DNA of 12,383 bases, from the NCBI GenBank assembly GCA_031255425.1, contig JAIRSN010000193.1, positions 1 through 12,383 of the forward strand, written 5' to 3'. Origin of the DNA: Dysgonamonadaceae bacterium. GTDB taxonomy: Bacteria; Bacteroidota; Bacteroidia; Bacteroidales; Azobacteroidaceae. Positions 5,896 to 12,383 of the stretch are shown piece by piece. The notes beneath the pieces are model-generated. The model searched no databases. It saw only the letters and a program-made list of their open reading frames with translations, and was not told where the DNA came from. Positions within the stretch are counted from its first letter, which is position 1, and every line of letters begins with the position of its first letter. A program made the position numbers and the translations under genes.

Positions 5896-6900
5896 ATGAT
5901 ATTTCTTTCAAAAAACCTCCGGAAAATCCTTTTTATGGCAGGTATATTCACCTTCGGCATTTCCTGCAGGCAACATCCGCAGACGGCGGCACAAAACGAA
6001 AGCGCGGCGAGGGTCGCCGTCCCCGAATTTAACGCCGACAGCGCCTATCACTACACGGCGGCGCAGGTCGCCTTCGGTCCGAGGGTCCCGAACACGGCGG
6101 CTCACAGGGCTTGCGGCACCTACCTGGCTACGGAACTGCGGCGGTTCGGCGCGGAGGTAACCGAACAGGAAACCACCCTCCGGACCTACGACCGGCAGTC
6201 CATCCAAGCCAAAAACATCATTGCATCGTTTCGTCCGGAGCAGAAGAACCGCGTCCTTTTGTGCGCCCATTGGGATTCGCGTCCCTTTGCCGACCGCGAT
6301 TCCAACCCGGCAAACCATCGCACGGCGATCGACGGCGCGAACGACGGCGCCGGCGCTTGCGGTGTTTTGTTGGAGATCGCGCGCCAGGTGGGGCTTCGGC
6401 AGCCGGCGGTCGGGATAGACCTCCTCCTCTTTGATGCGGAAGACTGGGGAACGGCGGAGTTCGACCGGAAAAACTACGGCAGCACCGGGTGGTGTCTGGG
6501 TTCCGAATATTGGGCGAGAAACCCTCACCGTCCGGGCTACACCGCCCGCTACGGCATTCTGTTGGACATGGTAAGCGCTCCGAACGCACAGTTTTACAAA
6601 GAATCGATTTCCGTGCAATACGCCGGGAACATTGTCAAAAAGGTATGGGAAGCGGCGCAAGTGCTTGGATACGACGCTTTCTTCGTCAACAAGCCCGGCG
6701 CCGCCATCGAGGACGACCATGTATCTGTCATCCGCTACCGCAACATCCCTTGCATCGACATCATCCAGTACGATCCGGATTCGTCCGCCGGCTTCGGGAA
6801 GTATTGGCATACCCGCGACGATAATATGAGTCTCGTAAGCACCGAAACCCTGAAGGCAACCGGGCAGACGGTGATGTATGTTATTTATAATGAGAAATGA
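5896..6900 (+). CDS. Glutaminyl-peptide cyclotransferase-like M28 lipoprotein
   Basis: This is a 334-aa protein. The N-terminus has a basic stretch, a hydrophobic core and the lipobox-like GISC with Cys24, so it is probably a lipoprotein exported to the periplasm or outer membrane. The rest is an M28 metallopeptidase fold of the bacterial type II glutaminyl cyclase kind, related to the enzymes of Porphyromonas and Tannerella, which form N-terminal pyroglutamate on exported proteins. Visible active-site positions are His125 and Asp127 in CAHWDSRP, Asp150 in GANDGAGA, Glu182-Asp183 in FDAEDWG, Asp274-His275 in EDDH, and His305 in YWHTRDD. The single zinc is expected to be held by Asp150, the acidic pair and His305. 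It starts 4 bp after the peptidase fusion gene, suggesting one operon. An aminopeptidase activity is the alternative, but the FDAEDWG and YWHTRDD signatures favour the cyclase. Confidence 0.85.
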   Translation: MIFLSKNLRKILFMAGIFTFGISCRQHPQTAAQNESAARVAVPEFNADSAYHYTAAQVAFGPRVPNTAAHRACGTYLATELRRFGAEVTEQETTLRTYDRQSIQAKNIIASFRPEQKNRVLLCAHWDSRPFADRDSNPANHRTAIDGANDGAGACGVLLEIARQVGLRQPAVGIDLLLFDAEDWGTAEFDRKNYGSTGWCLGSEYWARNPHRPGYTARYGILLDMVSAPNAQFYKESISVQYAGNIVKKVWEAAQVLGYDAFFVNKPGAAIEDDHVSVIRYRNIPCIDIIQYDPDSSAGFGKYWHTRDDNMSLVSTETLKATGQTVMYVIYNEK

Positions 6901-7140
6901 AGAGGGTAGATTATATCCTCTTTCATCAGGAATATTATGATACTTCACATAATGGTATGGGTAGTCACGTGTAATACTATATTTTTCCATCGCTTCGGCA
7001 ACTGTATAGTACTCTTGTTTCTCAGGTTGTGTTACGGTACATACGCGGTACGAATATATGCGAAACAAATTGAATGAACAATATGGAATGATAAAAAACA
7101 GAAAAAGCAACTGATTTACAATCAATTGTTTTTGCCTCAA
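6901..7140 (-). pseudogene. Remnant of a helix-turn-helix DNA-binding protein
   Basis: Read on the minus strand, 6928-7014 encodes YYTVAEAMEKYSIT followed by a YHYVKYHNIP segment. This looks like the excisionase or MerR-type helix-turn-helix repeat of Bacteroidetes DNA-binding proteins often found with integrases. It is preceded by an RIYS segment that could be the end of a previous repeat. Upstream the frame continues only to an ATG at 7140 through hydrophobic, unrelated residues. Downstream it loses all similarity and runs antisense into the cyclase gene. Only about 30-45 residues are recognisable, so this is most likely a decayed fragment. The family assignment is from memory of the motif, not from a search. 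Confidence 0.4.
7102..7133 (+). terminator. Probable intrinsic terminator
   Basis: Arms CAACTGATT (7108-7116) and AATCAATTG (7120-7128) pair over 8 of 9 positions around a TAC loop. They are followed by five T (7129-7133) and preceded by five A (7102-7106), so it could work in both directions. It is placed to end the peptidase/cyclase operon transcript about 200 bp after its last stop, before the tamL-like promoter. The stem is AT-rich and thus weak. Confidence 0.4.
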
Positions 7141-7229
7141 TGATGGTTATTACTAATCGTTATTTATGCTGACTTACTTCCCTGTATATTTTCTTTTGCA
7201 AAACTAAGAAAGTATTTTGTAATTAAGAT

Positions 7230-7237
7230 TATCTTTG
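7230..7237 (+). promoter_or_regulatory. -7 promoter box of the TamL-like gene
   Basis: TATCTTTG fits TAnnTTTG exactly and lies 21 bp before the ATG at 7259. A TTTG occurs at 7216-7219, too close for a standard -33 element; another lies at 7195-7198, too far. The TTG at 7235, a possible alternative start codon, lies inside this box, which favours the ATG at 7259 as the real start. Confidence 0.42.
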
Positions 7238-7258
7238 CAACAGAAATTGATAATTAGA

Positions 7259-9604
7259 ATGATTTCACGCCATATTTCCATCATAAGTTTGCTCGCTTTT
7301 TTCATTTTCGGTTTGTATTCGTGCAACTCAACCAAATTTATCCCCGAAGGGAAATACCTTTTGGATAAAGTAAATATCGAATCGGATATTCCCGGCTACA
7401 AACGGACGGAATTGAAGCCTTACCTGAAACAACAACCCAACTACAAGATGTTCGGACTGAACAAAACCATGTTCCAGATCTACAACTGGGCGGGCAGGGA
7501 CAGTTCCAAATGGATCAACCGCTTCTTAAAGAAAATCGGCGAAGAACCCGTCGTTTTCGACTCGACCCTGGTGGATAAATCCTCTTCCGAATTTAGAAAG
7601 TTGCTTGTCAACGCGGGTTATATCCATGCAGAAGTGTCTTCCGCCGTTTCTTTCCAGCATAAAAAGGCCGAGGTGACGTACCGCATCACGGGGAACACGC
7701 CCTACCGGATCCGCCGTTTCGTCCCCGCAATCGACAATCCGGTGATCGCGGAAGAACTGTACGGCGGGGCGAACAAAGACCCGCGTTTGCGCATCTCCGG
7801 CGAAACGTCGGCTTTGCGCACTTCGCGGATCAGGGAAGGTATCCTGTTCGACCGGAGCCTCTTGGATGCCGAGCGGGACCGCCTCACAACGCTTTTGCGA
7901 AACCGGGGGTATTTCATGCTGACCAAAGAGCATTTCATTTACGATGCCGACAGCTCCCTGAATGTCCACAAAGTAGACCTGACGCTGAAACTGCGTTCCC
8001 TGCCGGAACCGACCGCCGCCGCCGACAGCGCCAACCGTTATCCCTCGCTCGAAAAGTACCATTTCGACCGGGTCTTCTTTTATTTGGACTACGATCCGTT
8101 GGTGATTACGAGCATCGCCGGCTATCCCGTGCGCGACAGCCTTGTCTACGGCAACTACACCGTCTATTATTCCGGCGACCGGCCTTCTTTGCGGGCGAAA
8201 ACCCTCTTGGACAACTGCTTTATCACGCCGGGAAGCCGTTATTCCCAACTGAGGGAGGATTTTACCTATTCGGCTTTCTCCACCTTGCAGGCATTGAACA
8301 ATATCCACATCCAATTTGATGAGAAAATCCGGAACGATTCGGCGCTGTTGGATTGCCGGATCCTCCTGATGCCGGCGCGGCTGCAAACGTTGTCTTCCTC
8401 GGTGGAAGGAACCAACACGGCGGGCGACCTGGGTGTCGCTTTTTCCGGCTATTATACGCATAAAAACCTGTTCCGGGGGTCGGAAACGTTCAATTTCCGG
8501 ATGACCGGCGCCTATGAAACCATCAATTTCTCCGATTTCTTTATGGAACTGGGCGGGGAAGTGTCTTTGCATTTTCCCAAATTTATTTTTCCCTTTGTTA
8601 AAAGTACTTTCCTGCGGAAAATGCAGACGTCTACCGAGCTTTCCCTCGGTTACGACTACCAGACCCGGCCGGAGTACGACCGGACGCTGCTCTCCGGCGA
8701 AATCCGTTACCGGTGGAAGGAGCGTTATCGCTCGCCTGCCCGGCACGAACTCGATTTGCTGAATGTCGACTATGTCTACCTGCCGCGGACGGATTCCGTT
8801 TTTATCAATCACCTGCCGGCAAGCGCCAAGTTTTTCGGTTACACGAACCAGTTTATCGTCGGGGCGCGCTATGCGTTTTACCATTCCACGGTCGACCCGA
8901 TGCACCGGCAGCGGAACGCACATTCTTTCCATGTTTCGTTGGAATCCGCCGGGAATATGCTGCGGGGACTGAGCTATCTGTTCGACCGGCGGAAGGACGA
9001 ACTCGGTTCCTACCGGCTGCTCGGAACGCATTTCGCCCAATTCGTAAAGGGCGATTTCGATTATGCAAAAACCGTTGTGTTCGACAGCCAGAACGCCATT
9101 GCGTGGCGCATCGGTGTCGGAATCGGCGTGCCTTACCGCAATTCGGAGATGCTCCCCTTCGAAAAACGCTATTATTCCGGCGGCGCCAACAGTGTCCGGG
9201 CGTGGTCGGTACGGGAGTTGGGGCCGGGAAGCTACCGCCGCGACGCCGCCACCACTTTTTTCAACCAATCGGGTGATATTAAGCTGGATCTGAACCTGGA
9301 ATACCGCACCCGCTTTTTCTGGAAACTCGAGGCGGCTGCATTTATCGACGCCGGAAATATCTGGACTGTCCGGGATTATGAGGGGCAGGAGGGCGGCACG
9401 TTCCGGTTCCGTTCGTTTTATAAGGAAATTGCCCTCGGCTATGGGTTGGGGCTACGGCTGGATTTCGATTATTTCCTGATTCGTTTCGACAGCGGAATGA
9501 AAGCCTACGACCCCGCGCGCCCCGGGCGGGCTAAATGGACGGTCTTCCATCCCAATTTCAAGGGTAATTATGCGTGGCACATTGCGGTAGGTTATCCGTT
9601 CTGA
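7259..9604 (+). CDS. tamL: TamL-like outer-membrane assembly lipoprotein (BamA/TamA family)
   Basis: This is a 781-aa protein from the ATG at 7259. It starts with a lipoprotein signal (hydrophobic core, then LYSC followed by NSTKFIPEGKYLL), the hallmark of the TamA-like lipoproteins of Bacteroidetes. The N-terminal half is a series of POTRA-like modules (about 35-370). The C-terminal half is a 16-strand-type beta barrel of the Omp85/D15 family. The conserved barrel loop motif appears as VRAW around residues 646-649 in place of VRGF/Y. The protein ends in a beta-signal with a final Phe (VGYPF). Omp85 proteins insert proteins into the outer membrane; TamA relatives usually work with TamB. No tamB gene follows: the next gene is convergent, 18 bp away. 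An in-frame TTG at 7235 would add 8 residues but falls in the promoter box. The Omp85 assignment is firm; TamL as opposed to another Bacteroidetes paralogue is likely. Confidence 0.85.
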   Translation: MISRHISIISLLAFFIFGLYSCNSTKFIPEGKYLLDKVNIESDIPGYKRTELKPYLKQQPNYKMFGLNKTMFQIYNWAGRDSSKWINRFLKKIGEEPVVFDSTLVDKSSSEFRKLLVNAGYIHAEVSSAVSFQHKKAEVTYRITGNTPYRIRRFVPAIDNPVIAEELYGGANKDPRLRISGETSALRTSRIREGILFDRSLLDAERDRLTTLLRNRGYFMLTKEHFIYDADSSLNVHKVDLTLKLRSLPEPTAAADSANRYPSLEKYHFDRVFFYLDYDPLVITSIAGYPVRDSLVYGNYTVYYSGDRPSLRAKTLLDNCFITPGSRYSQLREDFTYSAFSTLQALNNIHIQFDEKIRNDSALLDCRILLMPARLQTLSSSVEGTNTAGDLGVAFSGYYTHKNLFRGSETFNFRMTGAYETINFSDFFMELGGEVSLHFPKFIFPFVKSTFLRKMQTSTELSLGYDYQTRPEYDRTLLSGEIRYRWKERYRSPARHELDLLNVDYVYLPRTDSVFINHLPASAKFFGYTNQFIVGARYAFYHSTVDPMHRQRNAHSFHVSLESAGNMLRGLSYLFDRRKDELGSYRLLGTHFAQFVKGDFDYAKTVVFDSQNAIAWRIGVGIGVPYRNSEMLPFEKRYYSGGANSVRAWSVRELGPGSYRRDAATTFFNQSGDIKLDLNLEYRTRFFWKLEAAAFIDAGNIWTVRDYEGQEGGTFRFRSFYKEIALGYGLGLRLDFDYFLIRFDSGMKAYDPARPGRAKWTVFHPNFKGNYAWHIAVGYPF

Positions 9605-9622
9605 GAAGCGGAGGTTTTTCCG

Positions 9623-12178
9623 TTATTCCAATATTTTTTCCAACGAACCGGCGTAAGGTTCGCCCAGCAGCAGCTGGTACTCCTTCCGGAAACTGTCGAA
9701 AGCGGCTTTGGCTTGTCCTTTTTTCCCCATGCCGACCAGCGTCCGGCACTTGATCCGGAGGGCTTCGTCGCTGAGCGAATCCATTTTCAGCAGCGCGTCG
9801 GCTATTTTCAGGCGGATTTCATCGCTTCCGTAAAAAGCGTCGTGCGTGTCGCCGAGGATTTTCATCAGCGCATCGATGACGGCGTTCGTAAATTCCGTTT
9901 TGAACGAGTCGACCCACTCCAATTGGATGTTCGGCAGCAACTGCCCGTAATCCAGCAGGTTTAATAGCCGCAGGACCTCGTCTTTCTCCATCGCCTCGCC
10001 CGCCCGGATGCCGGCGCAGCACGCCAGGATTTCTTTGTAGTCCGAAAACACCTCGCCGGGCAGCGTAATCGTCCAATATCCGCTCTGGCCGGAGATGTCG
10101 ACCCCGTCCAATTCTTCAAGAAGCACCCGCAATTTCCGCAGGTTCACGTTCCGGTTGTTACGCGCCGCTTCCTCGCTCTTGTTGAACCACAGCAATTCTT
10201 GCAGCCGCGACGAGGAGATGCCTTTGTTGTTTTTCAAGGTGTAAAGAATGATCAGTACCAGCAGGTTTTTCAGCGTAGGCGTGAACTCGCCGGTTATATT
10301 TCCGCCCGTTTTATTAAAAACCTGAAAGCCACCCAGAAACAAAATGGCATTCCGCAGGACGGCGACCGGTGATTTTTCCCTTTCCTTCCTTTCCTTCCTT
10401 TCGCCCGGTTCGCGGGGCGGCAGGACGGCGGCTTCCACTCCGCCGGTGTTTTTCCGGACGAGGGTCTTCCGAAGGAAAAAAGACAGGAGAACAACAGCGA
10501 TTAACCCGAAGAAGATGAATATAATACGATTAAGAGAGGGGGTAATCGTTGCCTCCTCCTGCCTGATTTCCGTGTTTTTCAGCGGCGGATAGTCCAACGT
10601 ATAAATATGGATGCGGGAATGGGCCTCGTCGGAAGAAAACGACACGACTGCCACGAGCTTCGACAGCTTGGGCGCGTAATATAAGTCGCAAAACGACGTA
10701 ATATCCTGAAAATAGTACGCGAGCGAATCGCCGACCGTTTCCACCGTTTGCGTTTCCCGGTCGATTTTTTTCAGCGCGATGGCAGACGCGTATTTCCGGT
10801 TCGGATAGGCGAGCGCGTAAAGCGTTTTCCCGTCGGCATCCACGACAAGGCTGTTTGAGTAGACGTTTTCTTTTTCGTCTTCCGTGCCGATGTCGAAGAG
10901 GCAGGTGCCTTTCAGCGTGTTCAGGTCGATTTCATACAGGTCCGAGAAGTTCCGGGGCGACAATTCCTGCCGTCCCATCTCGGAGCCGCGTCCGCCGAGT
11001 ATGTAAATCCGGTTTTCGCCCGCGCGCCTGCTTCCTCCCACCGCAGCCAGGTAGCGCGGCGTGATCAGGTGCGACAAATCGTAGCTGTGCCACTGCCCGG
11101 TGCGCAGGTCGACTTTGAATAAGTCGCTGTTGTACTGGTAAAAACCGTAGCCGCCGAAAAGGTAAAGGCAGGAATCGGTTCCGGAAATGTAGCGGTTGTG
11201 GTGGGCGTGCGCCGATTCGATTTCGCCGTCGCGGTATCCGTCCCAACGGTTGGTTTTCAGGTCGTAGAAAGAGAGTTGTTGCTCGTCGAGCGAGTAGAAA
11301 AACAGCCGCGACGTCAGGGCGTCGAACATCAGGTGGTTGTAGTATTTCCCGCAGATGTCGGGGCGGGTGCGTATGCGCCGTTCGGTGCGGTCGACGATGG
11401 AATATTCGATTAATTCGTTGGAATTAAGCATGAAAACCCGGTTGTTGATCGAGTCGAAGGTGAATTGCGGGAAGGTGGTCGCCTGAAATTCCGCCAGTTT
11501 TTCCCAGCAGGCGTGCCGGTCGAGTTGCCATTGGGGGTTGAGCGCCAGGGCAGGCCGCTTCCGCAGCTCGTCGAAGACTTTGTTTTCCGCGTGGCGGTTC
11601 AGCACCCAGTGGTGAAACGGCTTGTCGTTGTAGGAGATAGCGACGTCTTTCAGGACAATGGGCGCCACATCGTTGGTGGAGAAGTCGCGAATGTCGCATT
11701 GCCCGAAGACGATCCGGAGCGAGCGCCAGCTTTTCAGGTCGACGGGGCATTCCACCTCTTCGTCGTTCAGCCGGAGCGTGATGCGGTTTTGCTGTTTCCG
11801 GAAAACGATCGACAGGCGGTGCCAGCGGTCGGCGGAGAGTGTTTCTTTCAGCGGAAAATCCTGGTTATTAACCACGAGGAAAGCTTGCGACTTGTTGTTG
11901 ACAATAAAATCTACGTTGTTTTTCTCGTTGAAAATCATCCGGAAGACGTACCCGAACTTAATGGTTTCGTTTCGCAGGGCGAGGGTCATGTCGGCGGAAA
12001 AAAGATCTTCCGATTTCAGTTCGTATGGCTCGTTGTTGTTCAGCAAGAGCGATGTCCGCCCGTCGATATTCCGTTCGTGCGAGTAGAAAAACAGTCCTTC
12101 CTTCAGTTGCTGCCCGTAAACCGGAACGGCAACCCAAAGGATGATAAGCAGGTGCAGGATTTTTATTCGCTGAGTCAT
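9623..12178 (-). CDS. Membrane-anchored LamG/Kelch regulator with SARP-like output
   Basis: This is an 851-aa one-component regulator by architecture. Residues 1-22 are a signal peptide (cleavage after VYG). Residues about 25-200 resemble a LamG/concanavalin-like jelly roll (WHRLSIVF strand near 118). Residues about 230-535 are a beta-propeller-like region with at least two visible Kelch repeats (YLFGGYG at about 340, IYILGGRG at about 395). A single transmembrane helix lies at about 549-569, followed by a basic, charged linker (RKERKEREK near 598). The cytoplasmic part has an OmpR/SARP-type winged helix (about 612-705, with the recognition region NNRNVNLRKLRVLLEEL) and a BTAD-like helical domain to the end (LLPNIQLEWV, then ALRIKCRTLVGMGKKGQA). 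Inference: periplasmic ligand or glycan sensing is transmitted to DNA without a kinase. It is convergent with the tamL-like gene. Its targets are probably to the right, beyond the window, or elsewhere. Confidence 0.8.
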   Translation of the reverse strand: MTQRIKILHLLIILWVAVPVYGQQLKEGLFFYSHERNIDGRTSLLLNNNEPYELKSEDLFSADMTLALRNETIKFGYVFRMIFNEKNNVDFIVNNKSQAFLVVNNQDFPLKETLSADRWHRLSIVFRKQQNRITLRLNDEEVECPVDLKSWRSLRIVFGQCDIRDFSTNDVAPIVLKDVAISYNDKPFHHWVLNRHAENKVFDELRKRPALALNPQWQLDRHACWEKLAEFQATTFPQFTFDSINNRVFMLNSNELIEYSIVDRTERRIRTRPDICGKYYNHLMFDALTSRLFFYSLDEQQLSFYDLKTNRWDGYRDGEIESAHAHHNRYISGTDSCLYLFGGYGFYQYNSDLFKVDLRTGQWHSYDLSHLITPRYLAAVGGSRRAGENRIYILGGRGSEMGRQELSPRNFSDLYEIDLNTLKGTCLFDIGTEDEKENVYSNSLVVDADGKTLYALAYPNRKYASAIALKKIDRETQTVETVGDSLAYYFQDITSFCDLYYAPKLSKLVAVVSFSSDEAHSRIHIYTLDYPPLKNTEIRQEEATITPSLNRIIFIFFGLIAVVLLSFFLRKTLVRKNTGGVEAAVLPPREPGERKERKEREKSPVAVLRNAILFLGGFQVFNKTGGNITGEFTPTLKNLLVLIILYTLKNNKGISSSRLQELLWFNKSEEAARNNRNVNLRKLRVLLEELDGVDISGQSGYWTITLPGEVFSDYKEILACCAGIRAGEAMEKDEVLRLLNLLDYGQLLPNIQLEWVDSFKTEFTNAVIDALMKILGDTHDAFYGSDEIRLKIADALLKMDSLSDEALRIKCRTLVGMGKKGQAKAAFDSFRKEYQLLLGEPYAGSLEKILE

Positions 12179-12316
12179 TTGTGTTTCAAAAAAAGCGGAG
12201 CAACAAAGGGCGTGTTTTTGTCTTCGATTCTCTGTCTTTCGTTGTCATTTCATTCTATCTATTAAACAAGGTAAAAAGTTTCTCTATTCAATCCGTTTAC
12301 AGGGATTTGCCTGGAA

Positions 12317-12324
12317 CAAAGATA
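12317..12324 (-). promoter_or_regulatory. -7 promoter box of the regulator gene
   Basis: The minus-strand reading is TATCTTTG, an exact TAnnTTTG match. A GTTG (complement of 12343-12346, 18-nt spacing) or TTTC (complement of 12347-12350, 22-nt spacing) may be a weak -33 element. Transcription from here would give a leader of about 130 nt before the ATG at 12178, longer than for the other genes in the window. Confidence 0.4.
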
Positions 12325-12365
12325 CAATATTTTTTTAAATTGCAACGAAACCGGGTGAAAAATCA

Positions 12366-12383
12366 GCCGCGCAGCCGCTTTTA
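12366..12383 (-). repeat. Dispersed repeat copy at the window edge
   Basis: On the minus strand this reads TAAAAGCGGCTGCGC (12369-12383) followed by GGC. The 15-nt part is identical to 290-304 and 320-334. It lies upstream of the regulator gene and continues past the window. Its presence in non-coding DNA at both ends of the window supports a genome-wide repeat family. Confidence 0.5.

Noticed and set aside
7526-9268. Long minus-strand frame (580 aa) opposite the TamL-like gene
   Set aside because: It is a shadow frame; the + strand product has a lipobox, POTRA-like region and barrel end signal.
9605-9622. A terminator between the convergent TamL-like and regulator genes
   Set aside because: Only 18 bp separate the stops, and the nearby CGGA/TCCG stem is just 4 bp, too weak to call.
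11465-12265. Plus-strand frame of 266 aa opposite the regulator N-terminus
   Set aside because: It is antisense to the signal peptide and LamG-like region and shows no domain of its own.

Overview
The window looks like chromosomal DNA of a Bacteroidales bacterium. The evidence is the set of protein families (a TamA-like lipoprotein of the Bacteroidetes type, a bacterial type II glutaminyl cyclase-like lipoprotein, and a membrane-anchored LamG/Kelch/SARP-like regulator) and intergenic elements that fit the Bacteroidetes -7 promoter box TAnnTTTG. Coding DNA is fairly GC-rich and spacers are AT-rich. A Tannerellaceae or Dysgonomonadaceae member is a guess; the sequence alone does not settle genus.

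Layout. Positions 1-422 hold no gene. They carry a cluster of hairpins and short repeats of REP type, then a good promoter. Positions 423-2391 hold two acyltransferase-like genes facing each other (FemAB-like on +, GNAT-like with a membrane segment on -), with stop codons overlapping by 8 bp. Divergent from the second is a NodB-type polysaccharide deacetylase-like gene (2525-3580). Positions 3581-4169 hold no gene but contain the strangest element here: ten copies of a near-palindromic 20-bp core at a 40-42 bp period, with two interleaved spacer classes, bracketed by an 11-bp direct repeat.

Immediately downstream is an apparent two-gene operon: a fused class I glutamine amidotransferase/peptidase C26 plus M19 dipeptidase protein (4170-5891), then, 4 bp later, a glutaminyl-peptide cyclotransferase/M28-like lipoprotein (5896-6900). 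Both act on glutamyl, glutaminyl or short-peptide substrates, so a role in peptide turnover is a reasonable inference. Positions 6901-7258 are non-coding today. They contain the decayed remains of a helix-turn-helix protein on the minus strand, a probable terminator and the promoter of the next gene.

The right third holds a TamL-like outer-membrane assembly lipoprotein (7259-9604) and, convergent with it across only 18 bp, an 851-aa regulator (9623-12178, minus strand). The regulator has a signal peptide, an extracytoplasmic LamG-like plus Kelch region, one membrane helix, and a cytoplasmic winged-helix plus BTAD output. Its promoter lies near 12320, and the window ends inside another copy of the short repeat seen near position 300.

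The main candidates for something undescribed are the palindromic array upstream of the peptidase operon and the one-component membrane regulator with a sugar-binding-like ectodomain and a SARP-like output.
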